64,000 nt of DNA from Pseudomonas sp. FP453 (lineage in GTDB: Bacteria; Pseudomonadota; Gammaproteobacteria; Pseudomonadales; Pseudomonadaceae). The stretch's first letter is position 1; each line of letters begins with the position of its first letter. Positions 7,469 to 16,949 of the stretch are shown piece by piece. The translations under genes and the position numbers were made by a program. The notes below the pieces were generated by a model. The model was not told where the DNA came from. It did no database searches and saw nothing but the letters and a program-made list of their open reading frames with translations. Where the stretch lies: the NCBI RefSeq assembly GCF_030687495.1, contig NZ_CP117435.1:3910501-3974500 (forward strand), written 5' to 3'.

Positions 7469-9409
7469 TCACTTGCCTAATAGGTGACTCATCGCGGTCT
7501 TGAGCTTCATCGGCCGCACCGGCTTGTGCATCAGGGTATGCCCCAACTCCCGGATCTGCTGCTTCAACTCATTGCTGTAGTTGGCCGTAATCATCAACGC
7601 CGGGATCGCACTGCCGCGCCGGGCGTTGATACGGGCCACGGCGTCGACGCCGTTCTGGTCGTCGTCGAGGTGGTAGTCGGCAATCAACAGGTCTGCCTCG
7701 GCATGGTAGTTGTCCACCTGCCGCGCCAGGTCCTGTTCCGACAATGCCGTCGTGACCCGGCAACCCCAGCCTTCCAGCAACGTGCGCATGCCCGCGCAGA
7801 TCGCCGCGTCGTTATCCAGCACCCACACCCGTGCGCCTTGCAAACGCTCCAGCAGCGCCTCGCTCATACACGGCAGCGGCAGGGACTTCGGCGCGGTAGC
7901 GCTCACGGGCACTTCCACGGAAAACATCGAACCCCGGCCCGGCCAGGATTTGACGCTGATACGATGGCCGAGAATCCCGGCGATTTTCTCGACGATGGCC
8001 AGGCCCAACCCCAGCCCGCGATCCTGGTCCGGGCGTTGCACATCGCCGCGCTTGAACTCCTGGAAAATCTCCTCCAGCCGTTCCTCGGCAATGCCCATGC
8101 CGCTGTCCCACACCTGGATCAGCAGGCGCTGCTGCTGGCGTCGGCAGCCCAGCACCACGCGGCCCTTGTAGGTGTAGCGCAGGGCGTTGCTGAGCAGGTT
8201 GCGCAGAATGCGCGCCAATAGCTGGATGTCACTGCGCACCAGCGCCGAGCAGGCGACGAAGTGCAATGCCAGGCCTTCGGCGCGGGCCAGTTCGGTGTAT
8301 TCGGCGGCGAGGTTTTCCAGCAGTTCGCTGAGGGCGAACGGGGCGATATCGGCCTTGATGACGCCAGCGTCGAGCTTGGAAATATCCACCAGGGTGCCCA
8401 GCAGGTTTTCCACGTCGTCGAGGGAGTTGCTGACGTTGCGCACCAGGGTTTCGTTGGGGCGTTCCAACAGCGCGCTGGTGAACAAACGCGCGGCGTTCAG
8501 CGGTTGCAGCAGGTCGTGGCTCACGGCGGCGAGGAATTTGGTTTTCGACAGGTTGGCTTTTTCCGCCTCCTGCTTGGCTTCGCGCAGGCGGGTTTCCATG
8601 CGCCGGCGCTCGTCGATTTCCTGCAACAGCTGGTCGTTGAGCGAGGTCAGTTCCGAGGTGCGCTGGGCCACGCGCTGTTCCAGGTGTTGGTAGGCCTGGT
8701 GCAGGGCTTCGGCGGTGCGGCGGCGTTCGGTGATGTCGCGGATCAGCACAAAAATGCCCACCACTTCGCCGCTGGCGAGCAGGTTCGGCACATAGGAGCG
8801 CAGCATGTAGCGCTCCTGGTTGTTGATATTGGTTTCGGCGAATTCGAAGGTCACGCTCTCCCCGGCCAGGGCGCGGGCGACGTAAGCGTCGAGGCGCTGG
8901 CAATGCTGCTCGCTGTGCACCTCGCGCAGGCTCTGGCCGAGCATCATGCCGCGCGGCCAGCAGTACCATTCTTCGTAGACCTTGTTGGTGAATTCGTAGA
9001 CCAGCTCGGCATTCAGGTAGCCGATCAGCGCCGGCACGTTGTCGGTGATCAGGCGAATCCAGCGTTCGCTTTCCTGGGCTTTTTGCGCGGCCGCCTGTTC
9101 GCCACGCAGGGTTTCGGCGCGCAGCCGCGCGTTGATCAGCAGGTGGTTGCTGGCCTTGAGTTCGGCCATCGCCTGGTTCAGCGCGTCGGTGCGTTCGCGC
9201 ACCTGCTCGGCCAGCACCACCGAATGCTGGAAGGTGGTGTAGGGGTTGTTGCCCTGGGTCATGCCGGACTCGATGCGCTCGATCAGCGCGGCGTTGATCC
9301 GTGCCAGCTTGTGGTTGGCCTGTTGCAGCTGGGCAACCTGGGCACGCAGTTCAGCGTCGGCCACGGGCAATGGCGACCCCGGTGAAGGTCTGGTTGATGT
9401 GCATGCCAT
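7469..9409 (-). CDS. hybrid sensor histidine kinase with receiver domain, PedS1/ErbS-like
   Basis: A 646-residue soluble hybrid kinase. An N-terminal coiled-coil-prone segment is followed by a PAS domain at about 115-240 (WIRLITDNVPALIGYL ... ILIRDITERR type), a second coiled coil, a HisKA domain with His in AAVSHDLLQPLNAARL (about residue 300), an HATPase domain (NLLSNALRYT, GLGLGLAIVEKIAG), and a C-terminal receiver with the acceptor Asp in LLIADYHLDDD. No membrane segments are seen, so a cytoplasmic signal is expected. It overlaps the end of the FIST gene by 59 bases if the ATG at 9409 is used; a later start is possible. Its neighbours point to partnership with the AgmR-like regulator. Confidence 0.75.
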   Translation of the reverse strand: MACTSTRPSPGSPLPVADAELRAQVAQLQQANHKLARINAALIERIESGMTQGNNPYTTFQHSVVLAEQVRERTDALNQAMAELKASNHLLINARLRAETLRGEQAAAQKAQESERWIRLITDNVPALIGYLNAELVYEFTNKVYEEWYCWPRGMMLGQSLREVHSEQHCQRLDAYVARALAGESVTFEFAETNINNQERYMLRSYVPNLLASGEVVGIFVLIRDITERRRTAEALHQAYQHLEQRVAQRTSELTSLNDQLLQEIDERRRMETRLREAKQEAEKANLSKTKFLAAVSHDLLQPLNAARLFTSALLERPNETLVRNVSNSLDDVENLLGTLVDISKLDAGVIKADIAPFALSELLENLAAEYTELARAEGLALHFVACSALVRSDIQLLARILRNLLSNALRYTYKGRVVLGCRRQQQRLLIQVWDSGMGIAEERLEEIFQEFKRGDVQRPDQDRGLGLGLAIVEKIAGILGHRISVKSWPGRGSMFSVEVPVSATAPKSLPLPCMSEALLERLQGARVWVLDNDAAICAGMRTLLEGWGCRVTTALSEQDLARQVDNYHAEADLLIADYHLDDDQNGVDAVARINARRGSAIPALMITANYSNELKQQIRELGHTLMHKPVRPMKLKTAMSHLLGK

Positions 9410-10496
9410 TGAACTGTTCTCCGTAGGTGTTGAAACCCAGCACCCGTTGGCCTTGCAGGTAGTGGCCGATCTGTTCCAGGTGGCCGTTGTCTTCCAGCTC
9501 CATGCGCCGCAGGAAGCAGTCGCAGCCGATGGTCAGCAACAGGTCGCCGAGGCGCGCGTGCAGGCCGTCGAACAAGGCCTCCAGGTTGGGCAGGATCGGG
9601 CCCGGTTGCATCAGGGTCAGCACAATGCCGTTCTCCACCGCGCAGTAGAAACTCAGGCTGAGGTCGTCATGCACCTGCTGGATCGCGCGCACGTAGTACT
9701 GGTCGTGGATGCGCACCGCCAGCGGATGGGCGGCGAAGGTGCGATGGTCAAGGTCCGCCACGGCCACGCCGATGTGCCGCGCATACTCTTCGGCGGCGGG
9801 TTCGGCGTTGAGTTCGAAGACCCGGCGGGACGGGCTGTCGGCCCCGGTCACCACCAGTTTTTCCGTGCGCGGCAGGATGTGGTGGGTGGTGAACACTTCG
9901 AAATCCAGCCAGGTATTGACCAGCACCACCACCGCCGCACCGCTGTGGAACACGCCGTTGAAGTACACGTGGGTGTGGGTGAGGAAGTTGTCGTCCCCGG
10001 CCGAGCCGCCAAAGTGCGGGATATCGCCGAGGGCGGCGCTGAGGGCGGCGAGCACCATCTCTTCGCGGCTGGACAAGCCGTCGAGCAAGGTCAGGGCAAA
10101 GGTGTTGCCCTTGATCGGCGCCAGGGTGTTGCTGCGACAGCCGCCGACCAGGCGCTCGACCATGTCCTGGGCGCCGATCAGGCTGAAATGCTCGACCTCA
10201 TCGATCAGCTCGGTGGCGATGGAAAAGTGCGCGTGGTTGAAGCCCATCGCGGTGATGCAATTGCGCCCGTAGCCTTGGGGCGTGATCTCGCCGGCGCTGG
10301 TGCAGCCAACCACGCGCACATTGCCGAAGCACTGCTGCAGGGCCTGGCCGAGGGCCTGCAAGTCGTAGCCAGCGGAACAGAAAAACAGCACAAAGCCCAG
10401 GTACGGATGCAGCAGTTGGCGGGCCAACTCTTCAGCGGCCTGCCCTGGATCGGTGGCCTGGGACATGGCGCTGACTACGCCTTCACTGTTGTGCAT
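9351..10496 (-). CDS. FIST domain sensory protein
   Basis: A 381-residue protein with the FIST N-terminal domain (VVGCTSAGEITPQGYG, HFGGSAGDDNF) and a FIST C-terminal domain toward the end (ENGIVLTLMQPG, GCDCFLRRMELE). FIST domains are predicted small-ligand sensors often placed next to signalling proteins. The ATG at 10496 is chosen because AGAGGGGGAA lies just upstream; the longer reading to 10700 would be translated from the adjacent inverted repeat and is rejected. The gene overlaps the downstream kinase gene, so the FIST protein probably supplies or modulates that kinase's input. A copy of the shared promoter motif lies 52 bp upstream. Confidence 0.8.
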   Translation of the reverse strand: MHNSEGVVSAMSQATDPGQAAEELARQLLHPYLGFVLFFCSAGYDLQALGQALQQCFGNVRVVGCTSAGEITPQGYGRNCITAMGFNHAHFSIATELIDEVEHFSLIGAQDMVERLVGGCRSNTLAPIKGNTFALTLLDGLSSREEMVLAALSAALGDIPHFGGSAGDDNFLTHTHVYFNGVFHSGAAVVVLVNTWLDFEVFTTHHILPRTEKLVVTGADSPSRRVFELNAEPAAEEYARHIGVAVADLDHRTFAAHPLAVRIHDQYYVRAIQQVHDDLSLSFYCAVENGIVLTLMQPGPILPNLEALFDGLHARLGDLLLTIGCDCFLRRMELEDNGHLEQIGHYLQGQRVLGFNTYGEQFNGMHINQTFTGVAIARGRR

Positions 10497-10547
10497 CGTT
10501 GGTTCCCCCTCTAAGGCGTCAGTGTACGAAGGCCGGGGGGTGGGCCC

Positions 10548-10567
10548 TATGCTACTTGGGTACTGGG
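10548..10567. promoter_or_regulatory. shared PQQ-block promoter motif, copy 3
   Basis: TATGCTACTTGGGTACTGGG (plus strand) lies 52 bp upstream of the minus-strand FIST gene. The core GCTACTTGGGTACTG resembles the copies at 2211 and 5988, but it points the other way relative to the gene it precedes. The partial dyad could allow either orientation. Confidence 0.4.
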
Positions 10568-10614
10568 TGGGGGGATGCGTTGGGATGAATATCTCAAGAC
10601 CGATGGAGAGCAAC

Positions 10615-10685
10615 TGTGGGAGCTGGCTTGCCTGCGATAGCGGTGTATCAGGTAGACCGCTATCGCAGGCAAGCCAGCTCCCACA
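10615..10685. repeat. REPIN-like inverted repeat, copy 3 (short, near-perfect)
   Basis: Two 30-bp arms are perfect reverse complements around an 11-base loop, making this the most compact copy in the window ('gatagcggt' subtype). It lies between the end of the porin gene and the FIST promoter. Confidence 0.92.
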
Positions 10686-10703
10686 GGGTAAGCATTCCAA
10701 GTC

Positions 10704-11879
10704 TTACCAGGTGAGGACGGCACCTACGGCAAAGGTGTCGGTGTCTTCATTTTGGGCACTGGTGTCATGCCCCTTGATCTGGAACTGGTTGTACTCCGCC
10801 ACCAGCTTCAGGTTGGCGTTGACGTCATGGAACAGCGCAATCCCACGGGTTTCATAATCCGCGCCGCTGCCAACCACGCCGTTGCCGTCGTCCTTGGTCT
10901 TGCCGTAGGACAGCGCCAGGCGGTTGTTGCCGAGTTTGTACGAGCCTTGCACCAGGTAGCCGTTGCTGTCGACATTGCGCAGGGTGGCTTCGCCGGCGTT
11001 GTTGGTGAAAAACGGGTTGATGCCCTTGGCCTGGAAACCCGAGCCGGTCAGCGACAGGCCGCCCATTTTTGCCTGCACGCCGTAGCCCAGGCCCTTGGAG
11101 GTGACGCTGGCGACGTTGGAGTCGGTGTTGTCCGAGGTCTGGTAGCTGCCGTTGAGCCAGCTGTAGATCTTCGCCCCGCCCACGTCGAACTGGTAGGTGA
11201 TCTCGCTCTCGGTGCGTGGGTTCTTCTGGTAGGCCTTGCCCAGGGCGCTGCTGTCGTTGGTGTCCACCGGGTCCATGATGCCGACGGCCACGCGCAGGCC
11301 GTCCATCACCGGGGTGCGGTAGGTGATCTGCGAGGTGGGGAACGGGTACGGGTAGCCGCTGCCGATATTGCCGAACGACACACCGCCGCCGTCCACCAGG
11401 CCGAGGCTGTCGCTGACCTGGCCGTAACCGGCGAGCAGTTCGTCGAGCAGGATGTTGGAGCGGGCGAACAGGCCGAAGTCCTTGCCGATCAGCACTTCAC
11501 CCCATTCCTGGTTGGCCACGGTGCCGTAGAACTGGCGCACGTCGATGGCGGTGTCGGTGCCGTTGGTTTCGCTGTCGTTGATCGTCACCCAGAACGAGGC
11601 GCGGGCGCCGAGTTTGAGGTCGTCGACCTGCTTGGTCATGTTGAAGCCCAGGTAGTTGGGCAAGAAGCCCATCTTTACGCGGGATTGGCGGCGGTCGTAC
11701 TGCTCGCCGGCGCGGTCCACGTCGCTGTTGACGTAGAAGGCGTTGATGTAGCCGTCGGTGGAAAAGGTGGTTTCGTCCTTGTCGTACAGCATGATTTCGG
11801 CGTCGGCGAACGGGCTCAGGCCGAGGCCGACGATGAAGGCAGGTAACAGACGCAGGGGGACATTCTTATTCTTATGCAT
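10704..11879 (-). CDS. outer-membrane porin (general porin family)
   Basis: A 391-residue beta-barrel porin. It has a signal peptide (PAFIVGLGLSPFADAE), a first-strand region typical of Gram-negative porins (FSTDGYINAFYV), the conserved loop-3 type segment RQFYGTVANQEWGEVLIGKD, and repeated amphipathic strands ending in the aromatic C-terminal residue needed for barrel assembly (FAVGAVLTW). Length and ending fit 16-stranded porins. It is downstream of the alcohol-oxidation block on the minus strand and could admit an alcohol or aromatic substrate. Substrate specificity cannot be read from the sequence, and co-regulation is uncertain. Confidence 0.8.
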   Translation of the reverse strand: MHKNKNVPLRLLPAFIVGLGLSPFADAEIMLYDKDETTFSTDGYINAFYVNSDVDRAGEQYDRRQSRVKMGFLPNYLGFNMTKQVDDLKLGARASFWVTINDSETNGTDTAIDVRQFYGTVANQEWGEVLIGKDFGLFARSNILLDELLAGYGQVSDSLGLVDGGGVSFGNIGSGYPYPFPTSQITYRTPVMDGLRVAVGIMDPVDTNDSSALGKAYQKNPRTESEITYQFDVGGAKIYSWLNGSYQTSDNTDSNVASVTSKGLGYGVQAKMGGLSLTGSGFQAKGINPFFTNNAGEATLRNVDSNGYLVQGSYKLGNNRLALSYGKTKDDGNGVVGSGADYETRGIALFHDVNANLKLVAEYNQFQIKGHDTSAQNEDTDTFAVGAVLTW

Positions 11880-12024
11880 GGCGCGCTCCGCAACGGGGAC
11901 TTGATGTCGGAGGCGATTATCAAAAGGCGCCAGGCCCCGGCATACGCTGCCTTGGCCGTGGTTTCAGGCTGCTTTGGGCGGGCTGCGGGTGCCCGCCAAG
12001 TTCGGTGTAAGCCAGGCCCGGCAC

Positions 12025-12837
12025 TTAGTGCGTAAGACCGGCCTTGGCCAACATGCCGACAGCCACCAGTACACACAGGCTGGCAAAACCGACCTGCAAG
12101 TAGCGGGCGGGGATCACCGAACTCAGGCGCCGACCGGCGAGCATGCCGACGATGCTTGCGCCGACAAACACCCAGCCCAGCGGTTCGATGGTGACCCCGG
12201 CGTGGAAGGCGCCGGCCACGCCGATCAGCGACAGCAGGCTGACCACCATCAGCGAGGTGGCGACGATGCCGCGCATCTGCACGTCGGTGAGTTGCTTGAA
12301 CGCCGGCACGATGAGGAAGCCGCCGCCCACGCCGAGCAGGCCGGACACGGCGCCGGTGACCGCGCCGAGGGCGGCCAGGGTGGCGCTGCATTTGGCGGTC
12401 CAGGTCAGGCGCCCGGTCTGCTGGTCGAGCATGCAGTTCTTCTGGCCCCAGGACGCGGTGCCATGGTCACTCGGACCGGCCTGGTGTTTTTCGCGCTGCA
12501 ACATGCGCCAGGCCACCAGCACCATCAGCGCGCTGAACAGGCCCATCAGCACGGCCTCCGGTAGTTGGTGGGCGAAAAATACCCCCACCGGCGAACACAA
12601 CGCGCCCAACAAGGCGATCAGCAACGCCGCGCGGTAACGCACCAGGCCGTGACGCAAGCCGTCGAGTGCGCCCACCGCGGCCGCCGCACCTACGGCCAAA
12701 AGCGACACCGGCGCGGCCTGGGTCATGCTCAGGCCCAACCCCAATACCAGCGCCGGCACCCCAAGGATGCCGCCGCCCGCGCCGGTCAGGCCCATCACCA
12801 AGCCCATCAATAACCCCAGAACACTTGCCAACAACAT
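12025..12837 (-). CDS. TauE/SafE family sulfite/organosulfonate exporter
   Basis: A 270-residue protein with about eight predicted membrane segments. Both halves carry the family hallmark glycine-rich motif (MGLTGAGGGILGVPAL near residues 15-30 and SGLLGVGGGFLIVPAF near 165-180), typical of the TauE/SafE/DUF81 internal duplication. AAGGTGG lies just upstream of the ATG at 12837. It is divergent from the ETHE1-like gene at 12969, and the two families often occur together in persulfide/sulfite detoxification loci. Export of sulfite formed by the neighbouring enzyme is the simplest hypothesis. No BigR-type regulator is seen here. Confidence 0.8.
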   Translation of the reverse strand: MLLASVLGLLMGLVMGLTGAGGGILGVPALVLGLGLSMTQAAPVSLLAVGAAAAVGALDGLRHGLVRYRAALLIALLGALCSPVGVFFAHQLPEAVLMGLFSALMVLVAWRMLQREKHQAGPSDHGTASWGQKNCMLDQQTGRLTWTAKCSATLAALGAVTGAVSGLLGVGGGFLIVPAFKQLTDVQMRGIVATSLMVVSLLSLIGVAGAFHAGVTIEPLGWVFVGASIVGMLAGRRLSSVIPARYLQVGFASLCVLVAVGMLAKAGLTH

Positions 12838-12968
12838 TCAATCCACCTTAGGCCGGATGCTGCCGCGTGGCGTCACATCCCGCATTGCGATCCTTTGCCT
12901 CGGACCGTTTTTTTCACTTAAGCTCGCAAGCCTATGTGGAAATCACGTCTATACCAAGGACCGCCGTC

Positions 12969-13832
12969 ATGTCAGCGTTGATCAAAGCCTTTCTGGACGA
13001 GGCGTCGTCGACCTACACCTATGTGCTGCACGAGGCCGATGATGGCCCCTGCGCCATCGTCGATTCGGTGCTCAACTACGACCCGGCCTCCGGGCGCACC
13101 GACACGCGCCAGGCCGACCAGGTGATCGCCTACGTGCGCGAACACCGCCTGCAGGTGCAGTGGCTGCTGGAAACCCATGCCCACGCCGACCACTTGTCCG
13201 CCGCGCCGTATTTGCGCCGCACTCTGGGCGGCAAGATCGCGATTGGCCAGTCCATCAGCACCGTGCAGGACGTGTTCAAGAACCTGTTCAACCTGGAGCC
13301 GGAGTTTCGCGTGGATGGCTCGCAGTTCGATCATCTGTTTGCGCCGGATGAGGTGTTCTACATCGGCAATATCAAGGCCCAGGCCCTGCATGTGCCGGGG
13401 CATACGCCGGCGGACATGGCCTATCTGGTGGATGACCGGCTGATCCTCGTGGGTGACACCCTGTTCATGCCGGATGTGGGCACGGCGCGCTGTGACTTCC
13501 CCGGTGGGGATGCGCGGCAGTTGTATGCGTCGATGCGCAGGTTGCTGGGTTTTCCGTTGGAGACGGAGTTGTATGTGTGCCATGACTACCCGCCCGAGGG
13601 GCGTGAGGCCAAGTGCATGACGACCGTGGCCGAGCAGCGGGCGGGGAATATTCATGTGCATGACGGGGTGGATGAAGCGGCGTTTGTCGAGATGCGCACC
13701 ACTCGAGATGCCGGGTTGGGCATGCCGACACTGTTGTTGCCGGCGATTCAGGTGAATGTGCGGGCGGGGAATATGCCGCCAGCGGAAGAGAACGGAGTCG
13801 TATACCTGAAGATCCCCCTCAACCAACTCTGA
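12969..13832 (+). CDS. MBL-fold metallohydrolase, ETHE1/Blh-like persulfide dioxygenase family
   Basis: A 287-residue metallo-beta-lactamase fold protein. The metal motif is THAHADHLSA (HxHxDH, about residues 69-78), followed by HVPGHTPADMAY, VGDTLFMPDVG and CHDYPP, matching the ETHE1/glyoxalase-II-like branch that includes bacterial persulfide dioxygenases and Blh. The ATG at 12969 is chosen because homology-like sequence begins at SALIKAFLDEASSTYTYV; the upstream extension to 12867 is not protein-like. The predicted reaction is oxidation of glutathione persulfide to sulfite, consistent with the divergent sulfite exporter. No rhodanese domain is fused. Confidence 0.75.
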   Translation: MSALIKAFLDEASSTYTYVLHEADDGPCAIVDSVLNYDPASGRTDTRQADQVIAYVREHRLQVQWLLETHAHADHLSAAPYLRRTLGGKIAIGQSISTVQDVFKNLFNLEPEFRVDGSQFDHLFAPDEVFYIGNIKAQALHVPGHTPADMAYLVDDRLILVGDTLFMPDVGTARCDFPGGDARQLYASMRRLLGFPLETELYVCHDYPPEGREAKCMTTVAEQRAGNIHVHDGVDEAAFVEMRTTRDAGLGMPTLLLPAIQVNVRAGNMPPAEENGVVYLKIPLNQL

Positions 13833-13844
13833 AATGCATAACCC

Positions 13845-13933
13845 TGTGGGAGCTGGCTTGCCTGCGATGGCGGTCTACCAGTCACTGATGTGCAAGCTGA
13901 CCCACCGCCATCGCAGGCAAGCCAGCTCCCACA
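13845..13933. repeat. REPIN-like inverted repeat, copy 4 (complete)
   Basis: Both arms are complete with a 'gatggcggt' centre. The centre 'tgatgtgcaagctgacccaccgcc' is almost shared with the copy at 7355, suggesting recent common descent. It lies between convergent genes. Confidence 0.92.
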
Positions 13934-13967
13934 TAAGCCAGCATTTCACAGTGGGAGGTGTGTTGGG

Positions 13968-14456
13968 TCAGGTACCGAGGTTTATGCCGTTGGCGGGTAA
14001 CGGCAACGCGGTTTTATAGCGCACCTGCTTCAGCGCAAAACTCGACCGAATATTCGCCACCCCCGGCACCTTGGTCAAGAAGTCCATCATGAAGCGCTCC
14101 AGCGACTGGATCGTCGGCACCAGCACCCGGATCAGATAGTCCGGGTCGCCGGCCATCAGGTAGCACTCCATCACTTCCGGGCGGTCGGAAATCGCGCTTT
14201 CGAACTGCTGCAACGCCAGCTCATTCTGCTTTTCCAGGCTGACGTGAATGAATACGTTGACGTGCAGCCCCAGCAAATCCGCGTCCAGCAGGGTGACTTG
14301 CTCGCGAATCAAGCCCAACTCCTCCATCGCCTTCACCCGGTTGAAACACGGCGTGGGCGACAGGTTCACCGAACGCGCCAGGTCGGCGTTGGTGATGCGG
14401 GCGTTCTCCTGCAAGGCGTTGAGAATGCCGATATCGGTACGGTCCAGTTTGCGCAT
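13968..14456 (-). CDS. bkdR: Lrp/AsnC-family activator BkdR
   Basis: A 162-residue Lrp-type regulator. The winged helix-turn-helix is at about 1-60 ([40 protein letters not shown]), and the C-terminal RAM/Lrp ligand domain is at about 65-150 ([17 protein letters not shown]). It is divergent from bkdA1 across 195 bp, exactly as BkdR is in P. putida, where it activates the branched-chain keto acid dehydrogenase operon in response to branched-chain amino acids. The intergenic region is AT-rich and contains the divergent promoters. Confidence 0.9.
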   Translation of the reverse strand: MRKLDRTDIGILNALQENARITNADLARSVNLSPTPCFNRVKAMEELGLIREQVTLLDADLLGLHVNVFIHVSLEKQNELALQQFESAISDRPEVMECYLMAGDPDYLIRVLVPTIQSLERFMMDFLTKVPGVANIRSSFALKQVRYKTALPLPANGINLGT

Positions 14457-14645
14457 GAGACAAAATCACCTGTTTATTATGTTTATGCAGTTTTTTTATC
14501 CGCAAATGGTCGTGAGTGCAACGAAACACAGATAAATATTCTTCTACGCCCCGCCTATGATTGTTGTAGGACAAGATTTCCCCTACCCGGGGACTGACTG
14601 TCAGCTAGCGCGCCCACTACAAGAAATTCACAAGATAGAGCGTAG

Positions 14646-15887
<1,242 letters not shown>

Positions 15888-15888
15888 C

Positions 15889-16949
15889 ATGAACGATCAC
15901 AACAACAGCATTGAAGTGGAAACCGCCATGACCACCACCACCATGACCATGATCCAGGCCCTGCGCTCGGCCATGGATGTGATGCTCGAACGTGACGACA
16001 ACGTGGTGGTGTTCGGCCAGGACGTCGGCTATTTCGGCGGCGTGTTCCGTTGCACCGAAGGCTTGCAGACCAAATACGGCAGCTCGCGGGTGTTTGACGC
16101 ACCGATTTCCGAAAGCGGCATCATCGGCGTGGCCGTGGGCATGGGTGCCTATGGCCTGCGCCCGGTGGCCGAGATCCAGTTCGCCGACTACGTCTACCCC
16201 GCCACCGACCAGATCATCTCCGAAGCCGCGCGCCTGCGTTATCGCTCGGCCGGCCAGTTCACCGCGCCACTGACCATGCGCATGCCCTGCGGCGGCGGCA
16301 TCTACGGCGGCCAGACCCACAGCCAGAGCATCGAAGCGGTGTTCACCCAGGTCTGCGGCCTGCGCACGGTGATGCCGTCCAACCCATACGACGCCAAAGG
16401 TTTGCTGATCGCCTCCATCGAAAACGATGACCCGGGTGATCTTCCTCGAGCCCAAGCGCCTGTACAACGGCCCGTTCGACGGCCACCACGACCGCCCGGT
16501 AACCCCGTGGTCGAAACACCCGCAAGCACAAGTGCCGGACGGTTACTACACCGTGCCGCTGGACGTGGCCGCCATCGTGCGCCCGGGTTCGGCCGTCACC
16601 GTGCTGACCTACGGCACCACCGTGTATGTGTCGCAAGTCGCCGCCGAGGAAACCGGCATCGACGCCGAAGTCATCGACCTGCGCAGCCTGTGGCCGCTGG
16701 ACCTGGAAACCATCGTCAAATCGGTGAAAAAGACCGGCCGTTGCGTGGTGGGTGCACGAAGCCACGCGCACCTGCGGCTTTGGCGCCGAGCTGGTGGCGC
16801 TGGTGCAAGAGCATTGCTTCCACCACCTGGAAGCGCCGATCGAACGCGTCACCGGTTGGGACACCCCCTACCCGCACGCGCAAGAGTGGGCGTATTTCCC
16901 AGGGCCGTCCCGTGTGGGCGCGGCGTTGAAACGGGTCATGGAGGTCTGA
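15889..16949 (+). pseudogene. bkdA2: branched-chain 2-oxoacid dehydrogenase E1 beta, two +1 frameshifts
   Basis: This is bkdA2, but the reading frame breaks twice. The first frame (from 15889) is normal through [11 protein letters not shown]. An extra G in the GGG at 16434-16436 then shifts it, and the protein continues in the next frame as [20 protein letters not shown] ... [10 protein letters not shown] second extra G in the GGG at 16750-16752 shifts again, and the end continues as [14 protein letters not shown] ... [11 protein letters not shown] to the stop at 16947-16949. Removing the two bases gives 352 residues, the expected length. Everything else in the protein is conserved, so the changes are either very recent or sequencing errors. 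If real, the E1 enzyme would be inactive. Confidence 0.9.

Noticed and set aside
9410..10700. Longer FIST protein starting at 10700
   Set aside because: The extra 68 residues would be translated from the inverted repeat and promoter; a better ribosome-binding site precedes 10496.
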